DNA from: Glycocaulis sp051859565
GTDB lineage: Bacteria > Pseudomonadota > Alphaproteobacteria > Caulobacterales > Maricaulaceae
Assembly (NCBI RefSeq): GCF_051859565.1
Contig: NZ_JBHYFK010000002.1
Span: 310,001 to 374,000, forward strand
Direction: 5' to 3'
DNA length: 64,000 nucleotides
Positions 23,724-32,536 of the stretch are shown here, piece by piece (within the stretch, counting starts at the first letter, position 1; each line of letters starts with the position of its first letter). The notes beneath the pieces are model-generated. The model made no database searches. It was not told the DNA's origin and was given only the letters and a program-made list of their open reading frames with translations. The position numbers and the translations under genes were made by a program.

Positions 23724-24479
23724 TCACGAGACGGCTTCGGGCTCGTCTTCCTCTTCATCGATGGGGTCGGTTACGGGCGGTTGTTCAACCGGATCGGCGG
23801 GCTGTTCGCGCAGGCGGATAATGCGCGAGGCGGGCACCTGCATGCCGCCTATCTCGACGATGGCCTGGCCTTCGCTGAGCTCCACGCCGGTTACGCGGCC
23901 GCCCACAAGAACACTGACATTCTCGATGCGCTGGCCGTCCGCGTCGAAGGCGACAACTTCGAGGTTATAGACGCCGTCAGGCAGCGCGTTGCCATCGGTG
24001 TCCTTGCCGTCCCAGACGAGACGGTGCTCGCCTGCGCCGGTCTGGCCGCTCATAGTGCCAACGGTAGCGCCCTGCTCATTGGTAATGACAAGCTGGGTTG
24101 AGGTGGCGTCCTGGGGTAGCTGGTAGGTCCACTCCGCACGGCCTTCGCTCAGCAGCGCGCCACTGGTCTGCACCAGCGCATACTTGCCGATGTAATCAAC
24201 GCTGGAAAGCTGGGCGAGCGCGGCCTGGACGTTCAGGAGTGCCTGAATGGCCTGTGTGGACTGGATCTGCTGCTCAACGGAGGAGAACTGCACCAGCTGG
24301 GAGACGAATTCCTGTGAATCCATCGGGCTTAACGGATCCTGGTTCTGCAGCTGGGAGGTCAGCAGGGTCAGGAAGGTATCGAAATTGTCCGTCAGGCTCT
24401 TTGCCGAGGAGGCCGTTGTCGTCTGGTTGACGCCGGCGGCTGCCTGCTGGGCCTGGGCAATGGGGTTAAGCTCGCTCAT
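23724..24479 (-). CDS. flgD: Hook-cap assembly protein FlgD
   Basis: FlgD caps the growing hook and guides FlgE insertion. The 251-residue protein has the export-signal/cap motif TFLTLLTSQLQNQDPLSPMD (about 35-55), EFVSQLVQFSSVEQQ, and the C-terminal FlgD Tudor/Fn3-like domain (HRLVWDGKDTDGNALPDGVY). A Glu/Pro-rich tail is extra. It starts four bases after fliK stops and is followed after about 60 bases by flgE. Confidence 0.94.
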   Translation of the reverse strand: MSELNPIAQAQQAAAGVNQTTTASSAKSLTDNFDTFLTLLTSQLQNQDPLSPMDSQEFVSQLVQFSSVEQQIQSTQAIQALLNVQAALAQLSSVDYIGKYALVQTSGALLSEGRAEWTYQLPQDATSTQLVITNEQGATVGTMSGQTGAGEHRLVWDGKDTDGNALPDGVYNLEVVAFDADGQRIENVSVLVGGRVTGVELSEGQAIVEIGGMQVPASRIIRLREQPADPVEQPPVTDPIDEEEDEPEAVS

Positions 24480-24483
24480 CAGA

Positions 24484-26163
24484 TCAAATCCTCATGTCCA
24501 CGCCGGTCCGTCCGGTCATCAGAAAGCCGTAGCGGCTTACCGGGGCGGAGATGGACTCTTCTGAAATAGTGGCAGTGCTGGTGGTGGAAGGCCCGGTGGC
24601 GCGCCCGTCATGGTCACGCTCTGCCTGCTCGTCGCCGCCGCCTTCGCTCAGCGCGAAACCGATGCCGTTTTCACCGAGGTCCAGCCCGGCATCAGCCAGC
24701 GCCTTTTCCAGCTCGCGCGCATTGCGCTGCAGTTCGGCGAGCGCTTCGGGCTTGTCTGCCGTCAGCATGGCCTGGACGGAGCGGTCGGCCCCGATCTCAA
24801 GACGCACCTGCACCCGGCCAAGCTCTGGCGGATCAAGGCGGATATCAAAGCTGCGCGAACCGTCGGCAAAGCGCCGGGCAATCATCTGGCCCAGCTCGGC
24901 CACATGGCCCGATGCCATGCGCAGATGCGGCAGGGCGGATGTTGTGCGGGTGCCCGCCAAGCTGGCGCTCTCATTGCGGGCCAGAAGCGGCGAGCTGCTC
25001 TCCAGACGGAGCTCTGTGGCTTCGCTGGCCTCAAGCGTTTCGGGCGCAGCGATACCAGATTGCAGGGCCGTCAGCATGGCGGCCATTGATGCCGCCGGAG
25101 CGGCGGGCTGGGGCGCACTGTTGGCAGCCTGTGCAGGAGCGGAGGCGGTCATGGCTGCGCGCTGGATGGCGGGCGCGTCTTTGGCGCCGGATTCAGCCTT
25201 GTCCGCCGTGAGGCGGGCATTCTCCAGCCCTTCGCTGCCGCGCGTCATGCCGCGCTCCGTCTCACGGCGCAGGGCAGCCGCGTTGGGCACATCGCCCTCG
25301 GCTTTACCCGGCTGTGCGATGAGGTCCGCCTTTGCCTGCTGGGCGTTAGTGGAGGCGGTCTGGGCCACTTCAGGCGCGCGTGTTCCGCCTGCCGGATCAC
25401 CGGCGGTTGCGGGCTGCGGGGCCGGGGCCTGCGCCGGTGTTTGCGGTTGCACGGAAGCCTGTTGACCGGCAGCAGCTTTCGGCTGGCTGGGCTGGGCTGT
25501 CGTCTGACTGGCCGGGACCTCGGCAGGTTTGCCTGCCCCGGACGCAACATCTTTAGAGGGTGCGGCAGGGGGGGCAGGTTCGGCTCCGGCGCTCTTGCCA
25601 GCGTCAGCCCTGCCGGTTGTATCGCGGGCCTCGTCAGGCCTGCTGTCTTCAGCTGTGTCAGCGTCAGGTATGTCCGCTTCAGCGGCGCCGTTCTGCATGC
25701 CCGCAGACGGGGACTGCGTTTCAATCAGGCTGTTGGCGCGAATATCGGACGGTTCGGGTTCGTTAGCCGCGATGCTTTCACCGTTGCCGGGTGCCGCGCT
25801 GGTTCCGGGCTGCATGACCGTGATGGCGGGATCGGTGCCGTCTTGCGTGCCTTCAACATGGCTGCCTTCAACGCTGACCAGCAGTTCCGGCGCGTCAGGC
25901 TCCGGCGCTACAGATAGCGCGGGTGCTGGCTGCCCGGTGATTTCGGCGCTGGCCTCGGTGCTGACATCCACAAGCTTTGCCTGCCCGCCTGTCTGGCCGG
26001 AAGATGATTTGGCGGGCGCGTTGTTGCCGCCAGCTTCATCGCGGAGCAGGGCCTCGAACCCGCCGGCCTCGCCTGTGTCACCGGCTACAGGGCGCGCAGC
26101 CTCGCCACGCCCCGCAGACAGGGCAGCAAACAAGGTGTCAGCAATGGCATAGCCAGGCAGCAT
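24484..26163 (-). CDS. fliK: Flagellar hook-length control protein FliK
   Basis: A 559-residue protein with a long Ala/Pro/Gln/Ser-rich, presumably disordered N-terminal ruler region (about 1-400) and a compact C-terminal Flg_hook domain (FDIRLDPPELGRVQVRLEI and LAELQRNARELEKALADAG). This is the standard FliK plan: it measures hook length and switches the exporter from hook to filament substrates. ATG 26163 (with AAGGA upstream) was chosen because the 36 upstream codons are Arg-rich and unlike a start. It precedes flgD by four bases. Confidence 0.88.
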   Translation of the reverse strand: MLPGYAIADTLFAALSAGRGEAARPVAGDTGEAGGFEALLRDEAGGNNAPAKSSSGQTGGQAKLVDVSTEASAEITGQPAPALSVAPEPDAPELLVSVEGSHVEGTQDGTDPAITVMQPGTSAAPGNGESIAANEPEPSDIRANSLIETQSPSAGMQNGAAEADIPDADTAEDSRPDEARDTTGRADAGKSAGAEPAPPAAPSKDVASGAGKPAEVPASQTTAQPSQPKAAAGQQASVQPQTPAQAPAPQPATAGDPAGGTRAPEVAQTASTNAQQAKADLIAQPGKAEGDVPNAAALRRETERGMTRGSEGLENARLTADKAESGAKDAPAIQRAAMTASAPAQAANSAPQPAAPAASMAAMLTALQSGIAAPETLEASEATELRLESSSPLLARNESASLAGTRTTSALPHLRMASGHVAELGQMIARRFADGSRSFDIRLDPPELGRVQVRLEIGADRSVQAMLTADKPEALAELQRNARELEKALADAGLDLGENGIGFALSEGGGDEQAERDHDGRATGPSTTSTATISEESISAPVSRYGFLMTGRTGVDMRI

Positions 26164-26694
26164 GGGCGCGGCAGTCCTTCGACAGGATCGTATCGGGATG
26201 TTGCGCGCGTTTTGCGGCGGGCGGCGTTTCATGCCCCAGGGGGCACGAGCCGGTCGAACACTGGCTTTCAAGCTTCATGCCACTGAAAGGATTTCAATAG
26301 GGCCAATAAAAACAATGTGTTGATTGTCATTGCGCGTGGGCGGAGACGTGCCGGGCGGCAAAAACTCCCCGGTGGCAGGGCCGAGTCTTGCCGGGTGAGG
26401 GGGTAAATCGGGGGCGATCCCGGCCTGTCCGGTAATCCCGGCCCTGTCGCTGTTCTGATCGCGCGTCTGGCCCGGCTTTTGCGCCGCATGGATCCCGCAA
26501 ATGGTTCGCTCGTGCTCGCGGACCGGAGGCAGAAGAAGGTTTAGGTTCACACTTTCAATGACTTGCGCAGTCAACATATCGGCAGAGCGTTGGGCCAGGA
26601 AGGCCTGTGCCCCCGGCAGGAATTGCCGCGCAGGGGCGGATTCTGCCTATGTGCAGGCCGGTGTGAGGGCCAGCGGAGTTGAAGGAGGCCGGAC
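26164..26694. other. Divergent hook/filament-junction promoter region
   Basis: A 531-base gap between fliK and flgK with no convincing gene. It holds the sigma-54-like site at 26468-26482 and AT-richer patches near 26295-26330. No repeat copy is seen here. Confidence 0.6.
26468..26482 (+). promoter_or_regulatory. Sigma-54-type promoter candidate for flgK-flgL
   Basis: TGGCCCG-N4-TTGC keeps the invariant GG and GC at the exact 12-base spacing of the sigma-54 consensus (TGGCACG-N4-TTGC) with one mismatch in the first half. It lies about 215 bases before flgK and fits control by FlbD, encoded nearby. Confidence 0.5.
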
Positions 26695-28827
26695 ATGGCG
26701 CTGAATGGAATTCTCGGCAATGCGATGTCCGGTATCCAGGCAAGTCAGCTGGGGATGCGCTCGGTCTCCAACAACATCGCCAACGTCAACACGCCCGGCT
26801 ATGCACGCACCAAGGTAGACCTGATCGCCCGTTCGGCTGCCGGCATGGGCATGGGCGTTCAAGTGGCGGGTATCACCCGCGTGGCCGATGTGTTCCTGCA
26901 GGCAGCTTCCCTGCGCGCCGGGTCCGATGCCGCCAAGGCGAGCACCAGTGCTGCCCTGCTGGACCGGCTGCAGACCCAGTTTGGAAGCACGCAGGATGCT
27001 GGCGGCCTGTACGGGCGGCTTGTGCGTGCCTTTGAATCCATTGGGGCGGCGGCGGTTGATCCGGCCGAGCGCGTGGCGCGGCTGTCGGCGGCGTCCGATC
27101 TGCAATCCTTTTTCGACGAGGCCAGCCGCCTGTCTGCCGAGGTGCGCGCCCTTCGGGATGAAGCAGACCGGCGCATTGGTGGCGGGGTAGAGCGCGTCAA
27201 CGAGATACTCATCGAGCTGCAATCGCTCAACACACAGGCCCAGACCCTCAACGCGTCGGGCTCGGATTCCACCGGTGTGACCAACCGGCAGGCCGAGCTG
27301 CTTGATGAGCTGTCCGGCCTTATGGATATCCGCTCGGAGGTTCAGCCAGATGGGCGGCTGTTCGTGCGCACGGAGAACGGTACGGCCCTGCTGGACAATT
27401 CGCGGCTGCAGCTGCGTTACATTCCGGCCGGAACAGGTGCGTATGGCGCCGACTACGGACGTATCACGGCGGTCGTATCCTCCTCAGGGGCAACGGTTGA
27501 CCTGACAAGTTCGATCCGGTCTGGCGAACTGCGTGCCCTCATGGACATGCGTGACAACGAGCTGCCCGCCATCGCGGCACAACTTGCCGAGTTCACGGCG
27601 GGTACCTCCGATGCACTCAACGCCGCGCACAATAATTCTTCCTCCTATCCCCCCCCTGCAGCGATGAACGGGCGCAATACGGGGCTGATCGCCAATGATC
27701 TTCTGGGCGGCAGCGGCAGTGCCACGCTGGCGGTCGTTACCCATGGCGGCGAGCTGGTGAACCGGATCGATCTGGAATTCACCGCCGGTGGCTTCACGGT
27801 CAATGGCAATGCTGGGACCACGGTGAATGATCTTGTCACCCAGCTCAATGCGGCGCTGGGCGGGGACGGTACGGCCAGCTTTTCTGGCGGGCGTCTGGTC
27901 ATCAACGCGACAGCGCCTGGTACCGGGCTGGCGGCGGTGCAGGACGAGTCCAGCCCGTCCGATCTCGGCGGCGGGCGCGGCTTTGCGCATTTCTTCGGTC
28001 TTAATGACATCATCACATCCGCCAGACCGTCCTTCTTTGATACCGGCTTGGGAGCGGGAACGCCGCTGGGCACCAGCGCCGGGCAGGATATGACGTTCCG
28101 CGTCTCGACGCCCGATGGCCGCTCGACCACCGAAATCACCATTCCGGCCGATCAGGCAACGCTTGGCGATTTCGTCAATGCGCTTAACAATCCGGCGAGT
28201 GGCATGGGCGGGTTTGGCACCTGGTCGCTCAATGGTGATGGCGCATTGAACTTCACGCCCTCTACGGCTTATGCGAGCTACAACTTCGATCTCATTGGCG
28301 ATACCACATCGCGCGGCGATACCGGGCTTGCCCTGTCGCAGGTTTTTGGCATTGGCGATGCGGCACGCATGTCACGGTCCGAAGCGTTCTCGGTCAGAAA
28401 CGATCTGCGCAGCAATTCTTCCGCCATCGCATTCTCCCGGCTTGATATCGGTGCGGGCACCGTGCCGGGTGATCTGGTCCTGACCGAAGGTGACGGGCGA
28501 GGCGGACAGGCGCTTTATGATGCGTTTTCCGCCTCCCGCCGCTTTGACGGGGCAGGCGGGTTCGCGGGCGGTACCGCCAGCCTGCAGGAATACGGCGCGC
28601 GCCTGGCCGGTGATGTCGGCTCGCGGGCCGCGCGGGCGGAAAGGGCGGCCGAGTCCGCCCTGTCGGTGAAGGAGGCCGCCGACCGCAAGCGCATGGATGT
28701 CGAAGGCGTCAATATGGATGAGGAGCTGGCCAACATGATCCTCTATCAGCAGGCGTACAACGCCGCCGCACGCATGATCCAGGCGTCCAAGGAAATGACG
28801 GACGTGCTTCTGAATATGGGCCGCTAG
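26695..28827 (+). CDS. flgK: Hook-filament junction protein FlgK (HAP1)
   Basis: FlgK joins hook to filament. The 710-residue length is on the long side because of an enlarged middle. N-terminal signature SVSNNIANVNTPGYARTKVD (24-43), the FlgK-specific helix GGGVERVNEILIELQSLNTQ and the C-terminal D0 motif NMDEELANMILYQQAYNAAA. A GGAG ribosome site precedes the ATG (GAAGGAGGCCGGAC). flgL follows after 17 bases; together they form the class that caps the hook before flagellin export. Confidence 0.95.
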   Translation: MALNGILGNAMSGIQASQLGMRSVSNNIANVNTPGYARTKVDLIARSAAGMGMGVQVAGITRVADVFLQAASLRAGSDAAKASTSAALLDRLQTQFGSTQDAGGLYGRLVRAFESIGAAAVDPAERVARLSAASDLQSFFDEASRLSAEVRALRDEADRRIGGGVERVNEILIELQSLNTQAQTLNASGSDSTGVTNRQAELLDELSGLMDIRSEVQPDGRLFVRTENGTALLDNSRLQLRYIPAGTGAYGADYGRITAVVSSSGATVDLTSSIRSGELRALMDMRDNELPAIAAQLAEFTAGTSDALNAAHNNSSSYPPPAAMNGRNTGLIANDLLGGSGSATLAVVTHGGELVNRIDLEFTAGGFTVNGNAGTTVNDLVTQLNAALGGDGTASFSGGRLVINATAPGTGLAAVQDESSPSDLGGGRGFAHFFGLNDIITSARPSFFDTGLGAGTPLGTSAGQDMTFRVSTPDGRSTTEITIPADQATLGDFVNALNNPASGMGGFGTWSLNGDGALNFTPSTAYASYNFDLIGDTTSRGDTGLALSQVFGIGDAARMSRSEAFSVRNDLRSNSSAIAFSRLDIGAGTVPGDLVLTEGDGRGGQALYDAFSASRRFDGAGGFAGGTASLQEYGARLAGDVGSRAARAERAAESALSVKEAADRKRMDVEGVNMDEELANMILYQQAYNAAARMIQASKEMTDVLLNMGR

Positions 28828-28844
28828 GAAAGGGTTTGACTGTC

Positions 28845-29756
28845 ATGCGTATTTCGACACAGGCCGCGTCCCAGTCCGCCCTGATTGACCTGATGCGTGC
28901 GCAGCGCGAGCTTTACGAATCCAGCCAGCAGATATCGACCGGCCTGAAGGCGCCGGACCTGAAAGGTTACGGTAATCAGGCGGAGACAATTCTCTTCGCG
29001 CGCGGCGCGCTGGCCCGGTCAGACAATTTTGTCGAAGCCAGCAAGCGCCTTGCCAGCCGCCTGGATGTGCAGGACCTCGCGCTGAACGAGATGTCGGACG
29101 CGGTGCAGGATTTGCGGCTGGCACTTACGACCAATGACGGCACCTTCCTGATGAATGATGTGCAAGCGGCCTTCAGCCGGTTCACCAGCGCGCTGAACAC
29201 AAAGTTCAACGGCTCTTTCATCTTTGGCGGCACGCGCACGGACGCCGTCCCGTTCACGGCCAACACGATCGCCGACGTACAGGGTGCGGCGAACATTGCC
29301 GATCTGTTCCAGAATTCCAGCAAGGCGCAGACCGGCCGGATCGAGGAAAACACGCTGGTGGAAACCGGCTTTCTGGCGAGTGATCTGGCTGCCGACCTGA
29401 TGGGCATTTTCGAGCGGATCGCCGACTTCAATGCCGGGCCAGACGGACCGTTCGACGGAACGGTCACCGAGGCGCAGCAGAATTTCCTCTCCACCGAGAT
29501 CGCCAATGTGATCGCGGCGTTCGAGAATATCTCCACGGCCCTTGGCAAGAACGGCTCGATGCAGTCACGCCTGGAAACAGCGCAAGCGAGTAACGCGCAG
29601 CGCTCGGACTATCTGAAAAGCATGATCGCCGGGCTCGAGGAGGCCGACATGGCCGTGGCGGCAACGCGCCTGGCACAGGCGCAGGCCGCCGTTCAGGTAT
29701 CAGCTCTGGTCTTCTCGGACATGAGCCAGGTGTCGCTGCTGCCCTTCCTGCGCTAG
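28845..29756 (+). CDS. flgL: Hook-filament junction protein FlgL (HAP3)
   Basis: A 303-residue flagellin-like protein: N-terminal D0/D1 helix MRISTQAASQSALIDLMRAQ with QISTGLKAPD, and C-terminal helix EADMAVAATRLAQAQAAVQV with a short hydrophobic end (SLLPFLR). This is the FlgL layout, second junction protein below the filament. The start ATG 28845 follows AGGAAAGGG; an in-frame TTG at 28836 is less likely. The stop is 9 bases from the convergent MaoC gene. Confidence 0.92.
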   Translation: MRISTQAASQSALIDLMRAQRELYESSQQISTGLKAPDLKGYGNQAETILFARGALARSDNFVEASKRLASRLDVQDLALNEMSDAVQDLRLALTTNDGTFLMNDVQAAFSRFTSALNTKFNGSFIFGGTRTDAVPFTANTIADVQGAANIADLFQNSSKAQTGRIEENTLVETGFLASDLAADLMGIFERIADFNAGPDGPFDGTVTEAQQNFLSTEIANVIAAFENISTALGKNGSMQSRLETAQASNAQRSDYLKSMIAGLEEADMAVAATRLAQAQAAVQVSALVFSDMSQVSLLPFLR

Positions 29757-29765
29757 CCCGCGATC

Positions 29766-30218
29766 CTAGCCGTAAACGATCAGGCTCAGCCAGTCTGCGG
29801 CCAGAGCAGGCGTATCGGAGCCTTCAATCTCGACCGAACAGCTCTGCACCAGCTGGATCTGGCCGGGCTTGCGCTCGTCTGCCCTTGCCAGCGTGAACTT
29901 GCCCCGGATGCGCGAACCCACCCGCACCGGCGACAGGAAGCGTACCTTGTCAAAGCCGTAATTGATGCCAATCACCTTGCCCGGCAGAGGCGGCAGGGTG
30001 GCTTCGGCAAAATGGGAGAGAAGCGAGAGCGTCAGGAAGCCGTGGGCGATAGGCCCGCCAAACGGCGTTTCTTTCGCGGCGCGTTCCGGGTCCACATGGA
30101 TGAACTGATGATCCAGCGTCACATCAGCAAAGGCATTGACCCGCGCCTGATCCACTTCAAACCAGTCTGACGTGACAGTTTCACCGATGCGTCCGGCATA
30201 TTGTTCCAGAAGGCTCAT
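29766..30218 (-). CDS. MaoC-family (R)-specific enoyl-CoA hydratase
   Basis: A 150-residue single hot-dog-fold hydratase. The hydratase-2 motif is visible as DVTLDHQFIHVDPERA with the catalytic Asp and His about five residues apart, followed by GPIAHGFLTLSL. Such proteins hydrate trans-2-enoyl-CoA to (R)-3-hydroxyacyl-CoA, linking beta-oxidation to polyhydroxyalkanoate or other pathways. The Old Yellow Enzyme gene lies upstream on the same strand with a 35-base gap. Confidence 0.88.
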   Translation of the reverse strand: MSLLEQYAGRIGETVTSDWFEVDQARVNAFADVTLDHQFIHVDPERAAKETPFGGPIAHGFLTLSLLSHFAEATLPPLPGKVIGINYGFDKVRFLSPVRVGSRIRGKFTLARADERKPGQIQLVQSCSVEIEGSDTPALAADWLSLIVYG

Positions 30219-30253
30219 GGCCGTCTCTCCCCTGTAATTGTTGCGGCCAATGC

Positions 30254-31354
30254 CTACACCAGCTCCTTGAGCGCTTCAGCCGAAAAATCAGCCAGCTCGT
30301 CAAACCGGCCATCGCGCACCTTGGCGGCCCATTGCGGATCGGACAGCAGCGCCCGGCCGATGGCGACGAGATCGAACTCGCCGTTTTCAAAGCGCTTCAT
30401 CAGGCCGTCGAGCGAGGCTGCGGGCGAACCCTCGCCCATGAAGGCGCCGAGGAAATCCGAATTGAGGCCGACTGAGCCGACAGTGATGACCGGCTTGCCG
30501 GTGAGCTTTTTCGTCCAGCCGGCAAGATTGAGGTCGGAGCCCTCGAACTCGGGGATCCAGAAGCGCCGCGTGGAGGCGTGGAAAATGTCGACACCGGCGC
30601 CGGCCAGCGGGCTAAGGAAGGCTTCCAGCTCTTGCGGCGTTTCGGCCAGGCGCGCGGTGTAGTCCTGCTGCTTCCACTGCGAATAGCGCAGGATGAGCGG
30701 CATGGCGGCCGGCATCTCGGCGCGCACGGCCCGGACGATCTCCTCGCCGAATGTGAGACGGCCTTTCAGATCGCCGCCAAAGCGGTCGCTGCGTTTGTTG
30801 AGCCCCTCCCAGAAGAACTGGTCGATCAGATAGCCGTGGGCGCCGTGCAGCTCGACCGCGTCAAAGCCGGTCTCCACCGCAGCCTTTGCCGCCTTGGCAA
30901 AGGCGTGGATCGTGTCGGCAATGTCCTCCTCGCTCATGGGCTCGCCAATGGTCTTGCCGTTCGGCAATATGCCCGATGGGCTGTCGGAGGGGGCGTCGGG
31001 ATGCGGCCCGGTGCCGGGACGGCGGGCAAGACCGACATGCCAGAGCTGGGGCGCGATCTTCCCGCCGGCGGCGTGCACCGCATCGACAACCTTTTTCCAG
31101 CCGGCCAGCGATTCCGGCGCGTGGAAGTTCGGTATGGCAGGGTCGAAGCTCGCGCCCGGACGGTCCACGGTCGTGCCTTCGGTGATAATCAGGCCCACCG
31201 CATTTTCCGCGCGGCGGCGGTAATACGCCACCACGTCGTCGCCCGGCACGCCGCCCGGCGAGAAGGAGCGCGTCATCGGCGCCATCACGATACGGTTGGC
31301 AAGGGAGAGCGAGCCCAGCTGGAAGGGCTGGAACAGGGCAGCAGCATTGGTCAT
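30254..31354 (-). CDS. Old Yellow Enzyme-family NADH:flavin oxidoreductase
   Basis: A 366-residue FMN-dependent ene-reductase with an (alpha/beta)8 barrel. Recognisable parts: NRIVMAPMTRS (FMN binding), IAPQLWHVGLARR with the substrate-binding His, FDAVELHGAHGYLIDQFF, RFGGDLKGRLTF and the phosphate-binding end FDLVAIGRALLSDPQW. Such enzymes reduce activated C=C bonds or nitro compounds. Its start ATG 31354 has GAGGA upstream. Precise substrate unknown. Confidence 0.92.
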   Translation of the reverse strand: MTNAAALFQPFQLGSLSLANRIVMAPMTRSFSPGGVPGDDVVAYYRRRAENAVGLIITEGTTVDRPGASFDPAIPNFHAPESLAGWKKVVDAVHAAGGKIAPQLWHVGLARRPGTGPHPDAPSDSPSGILPNGKTIGEPMSEEDIADTIHAFAKAAKAAVETGFDAVELHGAHGYLIDQFFWEGLNKRSDRFGGDLKGRLTFGEEIVRAVRAEMPAAMPLILRYSQWKQQDYTARLAETPQELEAFLSPLAGAGVDIFHASTRRFWIPEFEGSDLNLAGWTKKLTGKPVITVGSVGLNSDFLGAFMGEGSPAASLDGLMKRFENGEFDLVAIGRALLSDPQWAAKVRDGRFDELADFSAEALKELV

Positions 31355-31499
31355 GGGATCGTCCTGCGAGGAGGATAGGAGGGATAAGGTCGCCGTTATC
31401 AGATGGCGTTGCTGCCGGTGCGGTCAAGGCGCTGTCTCGCACTTTGATGCAGCGCAGCGCCCGTGATAGAAAGCGGCAGAACACAATCCGGGAGTGCAC

Positions 31500-31730
31500 A
31501 TGAACCGCTTCGAGCGCGATTTTACAGGCGAAGCCAAGCTGGAATATGGCGATGCCGACTTCATGATACTGGAGCCGGGCGCTTATGTGCTGTGCGCCGT
31601 CACAGGCGAGAAAATCCCGCTCAACCAGCTGCGCTACTGGAGCTCTGAGCTTCAGGAAGCCTTCAAGGATGCACAGGCCGCGACCAAACGCTGGCTGGAA
31701 ATCCATTCACAGCCGGGGATGCAGACATGA
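31500..31730 (+). CDS. DUF2093 family protein
   Basis: A 76-residue protein with the conserved DUF2093 pattern: a start of the type NRFERDFTGEAKLEYGDADF, then LEPGAYVLCAVTGEKIPLNQ and LRYWSSELQEAF. Function is unknown; the family is common beside lpxK and waaA in alphaproteobacteria, as it is here. ATG 31500 was preferred to GTG 31494, as GGGAG sits at the right distance. The stop overlaps the start of the peptidase gene by four bases. Confidence 0.82.
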   Translation: MNRFERDFTGEAKLEYGDADFMILEPGAYVLCAVTGEKIPLNQLRYWSSELQEAFKDAQAATKRWLEIHSQPGMQT

Positions 31731-32536
31731 GCGTGCTTCTTGCGGCTGTGCTGGCGATTGCCAGCCCTGAGCCTGCGATTGCGTGCAGCGGTGAACACCG
31801 TCAGGGCGGTGTGCTGGTATGCCGTACTGCGCCCGGTGCCACCGTCATGATCGATGATGTCGAGACCCGCGCCAATGACGAGGGCTGGGTCATTCTCGGC
31901 CATGACCGCGACGCGCCCGAAGAGACGCGCCTGCGTGTCCGGATCGACGGGGAATGGGTGTTCGATGCGCGCTATGATGTGGCGCCAGCGGAGTATGACA
32001 TCCAGCGCATTGAGGGCCTGCCGCCTGCCATGGTCACGCCGCCGCCGGAAGTGCTGGAGCGTATTCGCGCCGAAGGCGTGCGCAAAGGCCAGGCCCATGC
32101 CTCACGCTGGGAAGGTGACGGGTTCATGACCGGCTTCATCCAGCCCGCACAGGGGCGCATCTCGAGCCGGTTCGGCGGTCAGCGCATCTATAATGGCGAG
32201 CCGCGCACCCCCCATTACGGGGTAGACATCGCCGCGCCGACGGGCACCGAGGTACTGGCACCGGCTGGCGGCATTGTCAGGCTGGCTGACACCGACATGT
32301 ATTTTGAAGGCGGTCTGATCTTCATCGATCACGGGCAGGGCTTCAACTCGGCCTATCTGCACCTGTCCGAAGTCCTTGTTGAAGAAGGTGATGTGGTCGA
32401 GCAGGGCCAGCTGATCGCCCGCGTCGGTTCCACCGGGCGCTCCACCGGCCCCCACCTGTGCTGGCGCATACGCTGGCACGGGCGCAATGTGGACCCGTTC
32501 GCGACACTGGATGTTCAGCCGGACGCCTTGCGGTAG
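31727..32536 (+). CDS. M23-family (LytM-like) peptidase with altered metal ligand
   Basis: A 269-residue exported protein (short signal peptide, cleavage near AIA) with an N-terminal beta domain and a C-terminal M23 domain: GRISSRFGGQR, HYGVDIAAPTGTEVLAPAGG (first Zn ligands His and Asp), FIDHGQGFNSAYLHLSE. The third-ligand motif GPHLHW is here GPHLCW (32447-32464), placing Cys in the position of the second His. It may still bind zinc through Cys or act as a non-catalytic regulator of amidases. Likely coupled to the DUF2093 gene upstream. Confidence 0.85.
   Translation: MSVLLAAVLAIASPEPAIACSGEHRQGGVLVCRTAPGATVMIDDVETRANDEGWVILGHDRDAPEETRLRVRIDGEWVFDARYDVAPAEYDIQRIEGLPPAMVTPPPEVLERIRAEGVRKGQAHASRWEGDGFMTGFIQPAQGRISSRFGGQRIYNGEPRTPHYGVDIAAPTGTEVLAPAGGIVRLADTDMYFEGGLIFIDHGQGFNSAYLHLSEVLVEEGDVVEQGQLIARVGSTGRSTGPHLCWRIRWHGRNVDPFATLDVQPDALR

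Noticed and set aside
24551..25465. Plus-strand frame opposite fliK
   Set aside because: Arises from the repetitive Ala/Pro codons of fliK on the other strand; Ser/Ala/Cys-rich low complexity.
26141..26155. Sigma-54-like spacing (TGGC-N7-TTGC) on the minus strand before flgD/fliK
   Set aside because: It lies in codons 3-8 of the fliK start as chosen and matches only the outer halves, so it is more likely coding sequence than a promoter; it would gain weight if fliK started further downstream.
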